A stretch of 64,000 nt of DNA from assembly GCF_019429525.1 (NCBI RefSeq), contig NZ_JAHXZL010000013.1, positions 1 through 64,000 on the forward strand, written 5' to 3'. This document shows positions 19,425 to 29,391 of this stretch, piece after piece. A program made the position numbers and the translations under genes. Every line of letters begins with the position of its first letter. Position 1 is the first letter of the stretch. The notes below the pieces were generated by a model that saw only the letters and a program-made list of their open reading frames with translations, was not told where the DNA came from and did not search any database. This DNA is from Sphingomonas folli (GTDB taxonomy: Bacteria > Pseudomonadota > Alphaproteobacteria > Sphingomonadales > Sphingomonadaceae).

Positions 19425-20087
19425 ATGGCATGGCAGCGGATGCCGATGGAGACGTGGCAGAACAAGATGGCTGCGCTGGTCGAGGCCCTGCCCGACGCGG
19501 CGCTCGCCGACCTGCTCTCGCAGATCGAACTGGTGTCACCCGTGCTCGAGCCCGACGACGTCAGCGCCGCGCGCCACCCGGGCGACGTCACGATCGCGGG
19601 CGACTATACGCCGCTGACGCTGCTGACCCTGATCGAGGGCGATCTGAGCGTCGCGGGCCAGGTCTCGACCCAGGAGGTGGACGGCAACGACGGCCATGCC
19701 GCGCTGGTGGTGTTCGGCAGCCTGCGTTGCGGCAGCCTGCTCAACGACTGGGGCAGCCGCGTGGTGGTCACCGGCGATCTGGTGGTCGGCGACTGGCTCT
19801 ACACCGCGCGCGAGGATTCGGTGCTGGTGGTCGGCGGCGACCTGCGCGCGCCCGTGCTGGTGAGCGGCGACAGCGCGGTGGAGGTCGGCGGCACGGGCGA
19901 GATCGAGCACGGCCTGGGGATGGTCCGCCGCCTCGGCGCGGCCGGGGGCGCGGCGGTGACGCCGCGCCACGGCTGGCACGCGCTCGCCGCGCTGCTCGCG
20001 CTCGACCCGGCGCGTGCCACCGAGGAAGAGGAGATCGTCCCGCTGCTCGAGGACCGGCTGTACCGGATCGGCAGCATCCTGCCGTGA
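19425..20087 (+). CDS. Beta-helix-like protein, unknown function
   Basis: This 220-residue protein starts at an ATG with GAGGAGA upstream. Residues about 60-165 consist of short repeats of the form hydrophobic-x-GDL/GSL (TIAGDYTPLTLLTL, LIEGDLSVAGQVS, LVVFGSLRCGSLL, VVVTGDLVVGDWL, LVVGGDLRAPVLV). This pattern suggests a small right-handed beta-helix, like bactofilin-type or pentapeptide-like folds. No signal peptide is visible and the C-terminus is acidic (EEEEIVPLLEDRL). I do not recognise a named family. Confidence 0.6.
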   Translation: MAWQRMPMETWQNKMAALVEALPDAALADLLSQIELVSPVLEPDDVSAARHPGDVTIAGDYTPLTLLTLIEGDLSVAGQVSTQEVDGNDGHAALVVFGSLRCGSLLNDWGSRVVVTGDLVVGDWLYTAREDSVLVVGGDLRAPVLVSGDSAVEVGGTGEIEHGLGMVRRLGAAGGAAVTPRHGWHALAALLALDPARATEEEEIVPLLEDRLYRIGSILP

Positions 20088-20152
20088 CTCGGGCGCGGGG
20101 GCGCGCGCCTCCACCCTAGCCTCGCGCGCTCCCGCACCTTATGTGCGCGCGC

Positions 20153-21031
<879 letters not shown>

Positions 21032-21050
21032 GGCACGCGCTCCTCGCCTC

Positions 21051-21112
21051 GCCGGGAGGAGTGGGGGCGCGACAGCGGCGGTCGGCGCCGCCCGACCTCA
21101 CTCCTCCCCGGC
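21051..21112. terminator. Long inverted repeat between convergent genes
   Basis: GCCGGGAGGAGTG (21051-21063) pairs with CACTCCTCCCCGGC (21099-21112) with one bulge. The element lies between the aguB stop and the GH84 gene and overlaps the last codons of the latter. It could stop transcription from both sides. Confidence 0.5.
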
Positions 21113-23053
21113 GGCTACCGCCCCCACCAGCCCCGGCGCGTCGGCGACGAAGCGGTCGAGCACGCCGTCGGCCACCTTCACGGTGCCGTCGAACCGCGTC
21201 GCGCCCGGGATGGTCTTCACCGCCGCGGCCTGCGCCGCCAGCTGCCCCGCCGCGGCGAAGTCGCGCGACGCCGCCGCGCTGCGGTCGAGCGCCGCGCCCA
21301 AGCCGGTCGCGGTGAGCTGGAGCGCGCGGCCCCACAGCGCGGTCGCCTCGAGCCACGGCGCCGCCTGCGCCGCGAAGCCGGGGTCGGTCACGCCGGCGCG
21401 GATCGTGTCGGGTGCCGCCGCCAGCGCGTCGGCGCGCGCCGCCAGCGCCGCGATCGCCGCGCGCCGCGCGCCGTCGTCGCCGTCCGCCAGCGCGAAGCGC
21501 ACCCCGTCGAGCAGCGCCCTGAGCCGCGGCGCCTGCTCCTGCCACGGCTGGCTGCCGAACGTGGGGGCGAGATGCTGCGTGTCGAAGAAGTCCAGCAGCG
21601 CCGCGGCGGTGCGCGCGTCGCCGCCCGACAGCGCGTCGGCGGCGAAGCGCCAGCCCTGCGCCGGGTCGTAGCCGCGGTCGTTCCACGCGAACCCCGCGAC
21701 CCCCGCCACCGCGACGCGGCTCGGCGCCTCCTGGTTCATCGGGTTGGAGAGGATGCCGCTCAGCTCGCTCGCCAGCCCCGCCTCGCGCCGCGCGTAAGGG
21801 GCGAGCAGCAGCCGGCCGGTGGTCTGGGCATAATCGTTGACGGGGTAATTGTCCCATAGCAGCGTCTTGCGCCCGAACGCCGCGGTCGCGGTCTTGGCGT
21901 CGCCGATCGAGATCGCGGGGGGCACCACGTCGGTGCCGGTCCACTGCACCACCACGCGCGGGTCGAGCTCGCGCCGCAGCGCGGCCTTGTAGGGCGTCTC
22001 CTTGGCGTCGTAATATTCGGTCGGCACCATGATCAGCGGCGGCGCCCCGCGGTCCTTGGCGGTCAGGTCGCGCTGCACCGCGTTGAGCAGCCGCGCCTGC
22101 GCGGTGCCCGCCGCCGCCGCGCCCGAGGCGCCGAACGCGGCCTCGTCCTGCGGGCAGTTCCACTTCTTATACTCGATGTCGTCGAGCGCGACGTAGAAGC
22201 TGCGCACGCCGATGCCGCGCAGCGCGTCGAACTTGCGCTCCAGCGCGGCGGCGTCGGTGGGGGCGGAGAAGCACACCGTCGGCCCCGGCGAGATGGCGTA
22301 GACGAAGTCGACGTGGTCGCGCTTCGCCGCCGCCGCCAGCGTGCCCAGCTCGGCCAGGGTCGCGGCGGGATAGGGCTCGCGCCAGCGGTCGCGCGCGTAG
22401 GGGTCGTCCTTGGGGCTGTAGACGTAGGTGTTGGCCTTGACGCTGGCGAGGAAGTCGAGGTGGCGGACGCGGTCCTCCTGCGACCAGGGCCTGCCGTAGA
22501 AGCCCTCGATCGTGCCGCGGATCGGCATGGCAGGATGGTCCTGGATGACCAGGCCCGGCACGTCGCCGCGGCGCAGCAGCTGGCGGAGGGTCTGCGCGGC
22601 GTGGAACAGCCCGTCGGCGTCGTGCCCGGCAAGCGCGATCAGCCCGCCGCCCGCCGCGTCGGGGCGCGCGACGAGCGTGTAGCCCTCGGGTCGGTCGTCG
22701 GCGGTGGCGCCGGCGCGCGCGAGCGAGGCGCGCACCGCCGCGGCGTCGCTCGCGCCGACGACGACGTGGAGCATCGCGAGCGACGCGGGGAGCCGGCTCG
22801 CGGCGGTGACCTGGGTGACGCCGGCGGCGGCGAGCGCGGCGCGGACGAGGGCGACGGTCTCGGGGGCGGTGCCGGGCGCCACCACCAGCACCGCGGCGCG
22901 GCCGAGCGCGACGCTGCCGCCGGTCAGCGCCATCGCGGTGGGCGCGGGGAAGATAACGGGGCGCGTCGGCACCTGCGCCGCGGCGGGCGCGGCCGCGACG
23001 ACGGCGAGCGCGGCGGCGAGCCGCAGGGGGCGAAGGGTCCGCGTGCGTGTCAT
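21098..23053 (-). CDS. GH84 beta-N-acetylglucosaminidase
   Basis: This secreted glycoside hydrolase has about 651 residues. A signal peptide (LRLAAALAVVAAAPAAAQ) leads into a small alpha/beta domain (GH20b-like) at about 25-150. The GH84 catalytic barrel starts at IRGTIEGFYGRPWSQEDR, continues through ANTYVYSPKDDPYARDRWRE, and carries the catalytic Asp pair in SFYVALDDIEYKKW. GH84 enzymes use substrate-assisted cleavage of beta-GlcNAc from glycoproteins or hyaluronan-type chains. I chose ATG 23053 because it begins the signal peptide and has CGGAG upstream; two longer in-frame starts exist. It lies convergent to aguB. Host- or environment-glycan scavenging is the likely role. Confidence 0.9.
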   Translation of the reverse strand: MTRTRTLRPLRLAAALAVVAAAPAAAQVPTRPVIFPAPTAMALTGGSVALGRAAVLVVAPGTAPETVALVRAALAAAGVTQVTAASRLPASLAMLHVVVGASDAAAVRASLARAGATADDRPEGYTLVARPDAAGGGLIALAGHDADGLFHAAQTLRQLLRRGDVPGLVIQDHPAMPIRGTIEGFYGRPWSQEDRVRHLDFLASVKANTYVYSPKDDPYARDRWREPYPAATLAELGTLAAAAKRDHVDFVYAISPGPTVCFSAPTDAAALERKFDALRGIGVRSFYVALDDIEYKKWNCPQDEAAFGASGAAAAGTAQARLLNAVQRDLTAKDRGAPPLIMVPTEYYDAKETPYKAALRRELDPRVVVQWTGTDVVPPAISIGDAKTATAAFGRKTLLWDNYPVNDYAQTTGRLLLAPYARREAGLASELSGILSNPMNQEAPSRVAVAGVAGFAWNDRGYDPAQGWRFAADALSGGDARTAAALLDFFDTQHLAPTFGSQPWQEQAPRLRALLDGVRFALADGDDGARRAAIAALAARADALAAAPDTIRAGVTDPGFAAQAAPWLEATALWGRALQLTATGLGAALDRSAAASRDFAAAGQLAAQAAAVKTIPGATRFDGTVKVADGVLDRFVADAPGLVGAVAAGEE

Positions 23054-23183
23054 GTCGCGCTCCGGTATCATGTTGGTATTATGATTGTCTGGGTAGAAGG
23101 CGGCGGACGCCTTCGCAAGCGGTGGCGCGGGCGCGGCGGCGCGACGGTGGCTGGTTGGAATGGCGCCGGCTGCCCTCACTGCC

Positions 23184-23277
23184 GTCATCCTGAGCTCGTC
23201 TCAGGATCCACCGGCCCGCGAGCGCCGCCGCCCGCTCTCGCGCGGCACGGTGGATCCTGAAACGAGTTCAGGATGAC
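23184..23277. repeat. GTCATCC...GGATGAC extragenic palindrome
   Basis: The outer ends GTCATCCTGAGCTCG and CGAGTTCAGGATGAC are near-perfect inverted copies, with inner TCAGGATCCACC and GGTGGATCCTGA also pairing. Related elements lie at 25974-26059, 35258-35351 and, more decayed, at 31697-31791, plus a half at 54185-54214. This fills the gap between the GH84 and lipoprotein genes and belongs to a repeat family widespread in sphingomonads. Confidence 0.8.
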
Positions 23278-23393
23278 GCCCGCGGGGGACGGGGACGGGG
23301 GTCGGGGGCGGGGCGGCAGCGCTTCCCGGTATCAACGCCCGTGGGCTGGGGCGCCTCCCCTCCCCGCCGCCGCCATCGCAGCGCGGGCGCCGC

Positions 23394-24092
23394 TTACCCC
23401 GCCGTCCCCGCACCCGGCCGCGGCGGCGACGGCGCGCCCGCGGCCACCACCGTGGCGGGGACGAGCTGACCCGCGCGCCAGCGGTCGTACGCGGCGAAGA
23501 AGTCGGTGAACGGCCGCTCCAGCGCCGCCAGCCGCTCGGCCGCGAAGCCGGGCAGCGACGCCGGCGGCACCGTCGCGACCGCGCCCAGCGTGTCCGCCGC
23601 GCCGGCACAGAAGGAGTCGCGCGCCAGGTCCTGCGCGAAGAAATTGTAGAGCCGCGTCATCTGGTCGTCGAAGCGGTCCTGCCAGTCGCCGCCGCCGGCG
23701 CGATACTCGGCCTGCAGCGTCGCCTGCGCGCTGGCGAACTCGGCCTTCCGCGCCGCGAGCATCGCGTTGTACTGCGCGATGATCGTCGCCTCCTGCGCAC
23801 CGCGGCAGGCGAGCGCGGCGACGTTGAGGGCGCTGCGCAGGTGCCACACCGCGCCCGCGCCGCTGAGCGCGCGGTTGGGCGTGGGATAGCTGCCGTCGGG
23901 CAGGCGCGCGGGCACGGTCATCCCCGGCCGCGCCCCGGCGGGCAGCGGCGCCGGCACCATCGCGACCACGGGCGGCGGCGCCGCGGACGCGCTCGGCGGC
24001 GGCGCGGCGTGGCGCGCGCAGCCGGCGAGCAGCGCGACGGCGACCAGCGCGACGGTGATCGATGCGACGGGCGCGCTCTGCTGGAAACGCAC
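23394..24092 (-). CDS. Predicted lipoprotein, unknown function
   Basis: This 232-residue protein has a type II signal peptide with the lipobox LLAGC, so it should be anchored by Cys26. A Pro/Ala-rich linker precedes a helical domain (NRALSGAGAVWHLRSALNV, ALACRGAQEATIIAQYNAML) at about 72-190. Two further cysteines are at ACRGAQ and SFCAGA and might form a disulphide. The tail is Pro/Gly-rich. The middle resembles helical periplasmic proteins found across sphingomonads, but I cannot name a family. The antiporter gene upstream on the same strand is 124 bp away. Confidence 0.65.
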   Translation of the reverse strand: MRFQQSAPVASITVALVAVALLAGCARHAAPPPSASAAPPPVVAMVPAPLPAGARPGMTVPARLPDGSYPTPNRALSGAGAVWHLRSALNVAALACRGAQEATIIAQYNAMLAARKAEFASAQATLQAEYRAGGGDWQDRFDDQMTRLYNFFAQDLARDSFCAGAADTLGAVATVPPASLPGFAAERLAALERPFTDFFAAYDRWRAGQLVPATVVAAGAPSPPRPGAGTAG

Positions 24093-24216
24093 GGTCGGCC
24101 CCTTTTCCTGTGTCCCCGACCATCGTGTACGCCCGTCCCGCCGCCGCGCCCACGGCCCCTCGCCGGCGGGCGCGCCGAGCCGAGTCGCTTTCGCGCCAGA
24201 GCGAGTCGCGCGCCGC

Positions 24217-25758
24217 TCAGGCCTCCTCGATCCGGCGCTCCTCCTCGGTGCGCAGGCTCATCTCGGTGAAGTCGAGCTCCTCCTGCAGCACCAGGAAGGA
24301 GTCGGCGCCCACCTCCTGTGCCTCGCGCAGCTCCTCCAGCCGCTCGCGCTGGCACGCCACCGCGGCGAGGCCGAGCTGGCGCTTCTCCTCGCCCGCGCGC
24401 GCGTCGCCGCCCGTCATCATCGCGTCGCGCTTGGTGGCGAGGCCGTAGCGCCAATGGTCCGCGGCCGCGCCGCGCGCGTCGCCGATCCGCGCCAGCGCCG
24501 CCTCCGCCATCGCGACGCGCGCGCGTGCCAGTTCGTCGCCCAGCCCGTCGTCGCCGTCGAGCCCGAGCCAGCGCACCAGCGGCGCCAGCGTCATGCCCTG
24601 TACCACCAGCGTGGCGAGCACCACCGCGAAGGCGGTCAGCACGATCAGGTCGCGCTGCGGGAAGTGGCCGGGCAGCGCGAAGGCGGTGGCGAGCGTGACG
24701 ATGCCGCGCATGCCGCACCAGCCCACCACCACGCTCTGCGACAGGCCGGTGGCGGGATAGTCGCCGCGCAGCCTGGGAAAGCGGTGGGCGAGCCGGTTGT
24801 AGACCAGCACCCAGGCCATGCGCACGACGATCAGGCAGGCCACCACCGCGGCGGCGAACACCGCCGCCTCGCGCAGTCGCTCGGGCGCCATGCCGCCGAC
24901 GATCGTGCGCGCCTGGAAGCCCATCAGCAGGAAGGCCAGCACGTTGAGCAGGAACACCGCGGTCTCCCACACGGCGAAGTCGTGCAGCCGCGCGCGCGGC
25001 GGCGTCACCAGCCCGGCCGAGCGCGCGATCGTCATCGCGAAGGTGACGAGGCACAGCACCGCCGAGAGGCCCAGCCGCTCCGCCACCAGCCAGGTCGCGA
25101 AACCCGACACGAACTGGAAGATGTTGCCGCTCAGCGTGCCCCAGACCAGCGGCTGGATCCGCCGCATCGCCAGCGCGAGCAGGTAACCGAGCAGCATCCC
25201 GCCGGGCACAGCGACGCCGACGCGCAGCGCCAGCCCGCCGTCGATCCCGCCGTGGCTCTCGACCAGGATCGCGGCGGTGTAGAGCAGCAGCGCCGAGGCG
25301 TCGTTGAGCAGGCTCTCGCCCTTGAGCACCGCGACGGTGCGCCGCGGCATTCGAACGCTGCCCGAGATCGCGGTGGCCGCGGCGGCGTCGGGCGGCGCGA
25401 CGATCGCGCCGAGGGCGAGCGCGGCATAGACCGGCAGCCCGGCGACCGTGACGCCCAGCCACGTCACCGCGCCCGCGCTCAGCAGCACCGCCACCAGCGC
25501 CAGCGCGGTGAGCGGTCGCCACAGCCGCACCACCGTGCCGACCGGGAAGTCGAAGGCGGCGTCGATCAAGATCGGGGCGATGAACAGCGCCAGCGCGGTA
25601 TGCGGGTCGAGCGCGATCGTCGGCGCGCCGGGCAGCCAGGCGAGCGCCACCCCCGCGGCGGCGAGCAGCGCGGGATAGGGGATGGCCATCCGTCGCGCGA
25701 GCTGGAGCAGCAGCACCGCGACACCGAGCAGCGCGAGCAGGCTCTCGAAGAAGGTCAC
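24217..25758 (-). CDS. CPA1-family Na+/H+ antiporter
   Basis: This inner-membrane cation/proton antiporter has about 513 residues and roughly 12 hydrophobic segments. The family core is visible: LGAIVAPPDAAAATAI and LKGESLLNDASALLLYTAAI, which holds the conserved Asn-Asp of the transport site, and later WCGMRGIVTLATAFALP. The cytoplasmic C-terminal tail (about 400-513) is charged and helical, and could be regulatory. I chose the GTG at 25758 because GGGGAG precedes it and the first helix starts right after; an upstream in-frame start adds only an Arg-rich stretch. Role: pH or sodium homeostasis. Confidence 0.88.
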   Translation of the reverse strand: MTFFESLLALLGVAVLLLQLARRMAIPYPALLAAAGVALAWLPGAPTIALDPHTALALFIAPILIDAAFDFPVGTVVRLWRPLTALALVAVLLSAGAVTWLGVTVAGLPVYAALALGAIVAPPDAAAATAISGSVRMPRRTVAVLKGESLLNDASALLLYTAAILVESHGGIDGGLALRVGVAVPGGMLLGYLLALAMRRIQPLVWGTLSGNIFQFVSGFATWLVAERLGLSAVLCLVTFAMTIARSAGLVTPPRARLHDFAVWETAVFLLNVLAFLLMGFQARTIVGGMAPERLREAAVFAAAVVACLIVVRMAWVLVYNRLAHRFPRLRGDYPATGLSQSVVVGWCGMRGIVTLATAFALPGHFPQRDLIVLTAFAVVLATLVVQGMTLAPLVRWLGLDGDDGLGDELARARVAMAEAALARIGDARGAAADHWRYGLATKRDAMMTGGDARAGEEKRQLGLAAVACQRERLEELREAQEVGADSFLVLQEELDFTEMSLRTEEERRIEEA

Positions 25759-25973
25759 GGCGCGCTCCCCGGCCGCGCCGGCTCCCGCGGCGCGCGTCCG
25801 CAGCATGGCCGATCGCGCGCGGTCGCGCCAGCGGCCGGTGGAGGACACGAGCCGCGCGCGCGGCGCGGGCGCCGACCGGCCCTTGTCGCCCGGACCGCCC
25901 GATCACCGCCGGACGACACTCGCCGACGCCCGAGGGGAGCGGGCCACTCCCCCTCAGGCGGGCGTCATCCCGA

Positions 25974-26059
25974 GCGCGTCTCGGGATTCATCCCGCCTCT
26001 CTCTCAGGTGCCGGTGGCGCTCGCGGCACGATGGATCCCCGAGACGAGCTCGGGATGAC
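25974..26059. repeat. GTCATCC...GGATGAC extragenic palindrome
   Basis: GTCATCCCGAGCGCGTCTCGG at the left end pairs with CGAGACGAGCTCGGGATGAC at the right end. It is the same family as 23184-23277 and sits in the 423-base gap between the antiporter and the next gene. The rest of that gap shows no gene; the ribosome site of the next gene is at its right edge. Confidence 0.8.
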
Positions 26060-26181
26060 GGCGGGGCCGGACAGAGAGTCGTTCCCACCCCGACCTTCGT
26101 CGCGATTCCTCCTCTGCCATCGAGCACTTACATTGCCATGCCGGATCGCAGCCGCGCGGTCGGCGAGGAGAGGCTACCGTC

Positions 26182-29100
26182 ATGTCCGCCCACCGCCCGC
26201 TCGCCGCCCTCCTTCTCGCGGTCCTCGCCCTCCCCGCCGCGGCGGCCCCCTCGCGCGGCGTCTCCGCCTTCGTCACCGCGCCGCCCGACCCGCGCGCCAC
26301 CACCGTGCGCGGCGTCGGCGACGGCCGCGCCGACGACAGCACCGCACTCCAGCAGGCGATCGACGCCGCGGCGGACCAGGGCGGCGGCGGGATCGTCTTC
26401 CTGCCGCCGGGACGCTACCGCATCACGCGCACGATCTTCCTGTGGCCGGGCGTGCGCCTGTTCGGCGTCGGCGCGCGGCGACCGGTGATCATGCTCGGTG
26501 CGAACACGCCCGGGTTCCAGAAGGGCGTCGCGCACATGATCGTCTTCGCCGGCGCGCGCCGCTCGGGCGCGGGCGGGCGCAGCGAGGGCGGGCGCGTCGG
26601 CGCGGCGGCGCCGCGTCGCGTCGCCTTCCCGGTCGCGGGCAGCGTGCCCTTCGACCCGGCCATCGCCGACGCCAATCCCGGCACCTTCTACTCCGCCATC
26701 AGCAACGTCGACGTCGCGGTCGGCAGGGGCAACCCGGCGACCGCGGCGATCCGCTTCCACGCCGCGCAGCACGCCTATCTCAGCCACATGGACCTCGACC
26801 TCGGCCCCGCGCTGGCGGGTCTGTACCAAGTCGCCAACGTCGCGCGCGACTTGCGCTTCCGCGGCGGGCGCTACGGCATCCTCGCCGAGAAGCCGTCACC
26901 GGCCTGGCCGTTCACCTTGCTCGACTCCACCTTCACCGGCCAGCGCGACGCCGCGATCCGCGAGCATGAGGCGGGGCTCACCCTGGTCAACGTCGCCTTC
27001 CGCGACACGCCCGTGGGCGTCGAGATCGACCGCGGCTACGGCGACTGGCTGTACGGTCAGGACGTACGCTTCGAGAATGTCGCGCGCGCGGGCGTGATCG
27101 TCTCCAACGAGAACAACGCCTACACGCAGGTGACGTTCGAGAACGCGCTGGCGCGCCGCACTCCCGTCTTCGCGCGCTTCCGCGACAGCGGCGCCGAGCG
27201 GCGCGGCGCGGGCGCGGCCTATCGCGTGACCAGCTTCAGCCACGGGCTCGCGGTCGCGGGCTACGCCGAGATGGGCACGCCGCGCACCGCGATGGCGACC
27301 GAGCCGCTCGCCGCGCTGCCGCCGCGCCGCGCCGACGTCATCCGCGCGCTGCCGTCGACGCGCGCGTGGTTCAACGCGCGCGACGCCGGCGCCAAGGGAG
27401 ACGACCGCGGCGACGACACCGAGGCGCTGCAACGCGCCATCGACTCGCACCGCATCGTCTACCTGCCCGCCGGCCGCTACGTGGTGAGCGACACGCTGCG
27501 GCTGCGGCGCGACAGCGTGCTGGTCGCGCTCCACCCCAATCTCACCCAGATCCTGCTGCGCGAGAGCACGCCCACCTACCAGGGCATCGGCGCGCCCAAG
27601 GCGCTGCTGGCGAGCGCCGACGGCGGCGACGCGATCGTGAGCGGGATCGGCCTCGCCACCGGCGGGATCAACCCGCGCGCCACCGCGCTGCTGTGGACCG
27701 CGGGGGCGGACTCGCTGGTCGACGACGTCAAGTTCCAGGGCGGCCACGGCACCGACCTCGCGGGCGGGGTGCGCTTCAACCCGTACAATGCCAACGCTAC
27801 CGGCGACGCCGATCCGGCCAGGCGCTGGGACGCGCAATATCCCAGCCTGTGGGTGACGCGCGGCGGCGGGGGCACGTTCAACGGTCTGTGGACGCCCAAT
27901 ACCTATGCCCAGGCGGGACTGTACGTCTCCGACACGGCGACGCCCGGGCGCGTCTACCAGATGTCGTCCGAGCATCACGGCCGGGTCGAGATCGCGCTCA
28001 ACCGCGTGGCCCACTGGGAGCTGATCGCGCCGCAGACCGAGGAGGAGGGCGGCGAGAGCCGCGACGCGGTCGCGCTCGAGATCCGCGACTCGCACGCTAT
28101 CCTGGTGGCCAATCTCCACGCCTATCGAGTCACGCGCACCGCCAAGGCGCTGCCAGCGGCGGTGACGCTGTACGGCGCGCGCGACATCCGCTTCCGCAAC
28201 GTCCACGTCAACGCCGAGAGCGGGCTGGCGACCTGCGACGAGAACGGCTGCGCCACCTTCCTGCGCGCGAACAGATTCCCCTACGAGAACGCGATCGTCG
28301 ACGTGGCGAGCGGCGCGCAGGTGCGCGAGCGCGAGTTCGCCGCCTTCGACGTGCCGGCGACCGCGGTGGCGCCGCCGCCCGCGGCGGGCGGCGCGGTCGA
28401 GAAGCTCGCGGGCGGCTTCGACGCGGCGGGGGGCGGCACGGTCGCGCCCGACGGCACGCTCTACTTCGTCGACCGGATCCAGCAGCGCCTCTATCGCTGG
28501 TCGGCGGCGCGCGGGCTCGGCATCGAGCGCGACACCACGCTCGACGCGGTCAGCCTCGCCGCGGACGCGGCGGGCGACCTGCTGGTGCTGTCGGCGGCGG
28601 GGCGCGACGGCACCGTCTCCTCCTTCCGCCCCGGTAGCAGCGAGCTGGCGCTCGACGTGATCCCGCCCGCGCCGCTCGCGTCGGTGACCGCGCCGCGCGT
28701 GCTGCTGCCGGGCAGCTGGTGGGTCAACGGCGAGTTCCGCGACCGATATGATCCCGCGACCGACCGCTTCGCCACGCTGGCCGAGCTGTTCGCGCGCGAC
28801 GTCGCGACGCCGGCGCCGCGCGCCCATGTCGCGCCCGACGGCACGCTCGCGCTGCCGGCGTGGCGCGTGTTCCAGCAGGGGCCGCCCGACTTCCGCGCGC
28901 GCCGCTTCTCGCACGCGCTCGACGCCTATGGCCTGGTCGCGGCGCGCGTCGGCGAGCGCAGCTACGTCAGCAACGCCTCGGAGGCGCGCACCTACAGCGC
29001 TCTGGTCGGCGCGGGCGGCGCGCTCAGCGACCTGCGCGTCTTCGCCGAGCGCGGCGGCGAGAGCGTGGTCGCCGACGCGCGCGGGCGGGTGTACGTCGCC

Positions 29101-29247
29101 AACGGGCAGGTGTTCGTTTACGGCGCGGACGGCGGCGCGCTGGGCCGGATCGACGTGCCCGAGCGCCCGCTCCAGCTGTTGCTCAGCCCGGACGGGGCGT
29201 CGCTCTACGTGCTGACGCACCATTCGCTGTACCGCGCGCGGCTCTGA
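26182..29247 (+). CDS. Secreted GH55/pectate-lyase-3-like beta-helix protein
   Basis: This large secreted protein has 1021 residues. The signal peptide ends in LPAAAAP. Two similar beta-helix starts are seen. The first (about 40-110) reads DGRADDSTALQQAIDAAADQ, then IVFLPPGRYRITRT. The second (about 393-450) reads FNARDAGAKGDDRGDDTEAL, then IVYLPAGRYVVSDTLRL. This tandem Pectate_lyase_3 layout is the plan of GH55 exo-beta-1,3-glucanases. A third part (about 730-1021) has repeated LYFVD, LLVLS and VYVANGQVFVYG blades, suggesting a beta-propeller. The ATG has GAGGAGAGG upstream. The exact sugar target is not fixed by the sequence. It is convergent with a sodium:solute symporter. Confidence 0.75.
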   Translation: MSAHRPLAALLLAVLALPAAAAPSRGVSAFVTAPPDPRATTVRGVGDGRADDSTALQQAIDAAADQGGGGIVFLPPGRYRITRTIFLWPGVRLFGVGARRPVIMLGANTPGFQKGVAHMIVFAGARRSGAGGRSEGGRVGAAAPRRVAFPVAGSVPFDPAIADANPGTFYSAISNVDVAVGRGNPATAAIRFHAAQHAYLSHMDLDLGPALAGLYQVANVARDLRFRGGRYGILAEKPSPAWPFTLLDSTFTGQRDAAIREHEAGLTLVNVAFRDTPVGVEIDRGYGDWLYGQDVRFENVARAGVIVSNENNAYTQVTFENALARRTPVFARFRDSGAERRGAGAAYRVTSFSHGLAVAGYAEMGTPRTAMATEPLAALPPRRADVIRALPSTRAWFNARDAGAKGDDRGDDTEALQRAIDSHRIVYLPAGRYVVSDTLRLRRDSVLVALHPNLTQILLRESTPTYQGIGAPKALLASADGGDAIVSGIGLATGGINPRATALLWTAGADSLVDDVKFQGGHGTDLAGGVRFNPYNANATGDADPARRWDAQYPSLWVTRGGGGTFNGLWTPNTYAQAGLYVSDTATPGRVYQMSSEHHGRVEIALNRVAHWELIAPQTEEEGGESRDAVALEIRDSHAILVANLHAYRVTRTAKALPAAVTLYGARDIRFRNVHVNAESGLATCDENGCATFLRANRFPYENAIVDVASGAQVREREFAAFDVPATAVAPPPAAGGAVEKLAGGFDAAGGGTVAPDGTLYFVDRIQQRLYRWSAARGLGIERDTTLDAVSLAADAAGDLLVLSAAGRDGTVSSFRPGSSELALDVIPPAPLASVTAPRVLLPGSWWVNGEFRDRYDPATDRFATLAELFARDVATPAPRAHVAPDGTLALPAWRVFQQGPPDFRARRFSHALDAYGLVAARVGERSYVSNASEARTYSALVGAGGALSDLRVFAERGGESVVADARGRVYVANGQVFVYGADGGALGRIDVPERPLQLLLSPDGASLYVLTHHSLYRARL

Positions 29248-29258
29248 GCCGCCGGCGT

Positions 29259-29332
29259 GTTCCTGCGCGCGCAGGAACCCAGGGCCGCGAGTGCTGTCCC
29301 TCGCGGCCCTTGGCTCCTGCGTCCGCAGGAGC
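29259..29332. repeat. Triple stem-loop repeat after the beta-helix gene
   Basis: Three hairpins follow each other: GTTCCTGC/GCAGGAAC (29259-29278), CCAGGGCCGCGAG with CTCGCGGCCCTTGG (29279-29313), and GCTCCTGC/GCAGGAGC (29313-29332). All arms are perfect or nearly so. The last hairpin is shared with 6301-6320. It lies between two convergent genes and may serve as a bidirectional terminator. Confidence 0.75.
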
Positions 29333-29391
29333 GCGGGTCTTTGTCAGAGGGTGCCGTCCGCATGCCCCGGCCCCGACCGGGCCCGCCGCGC

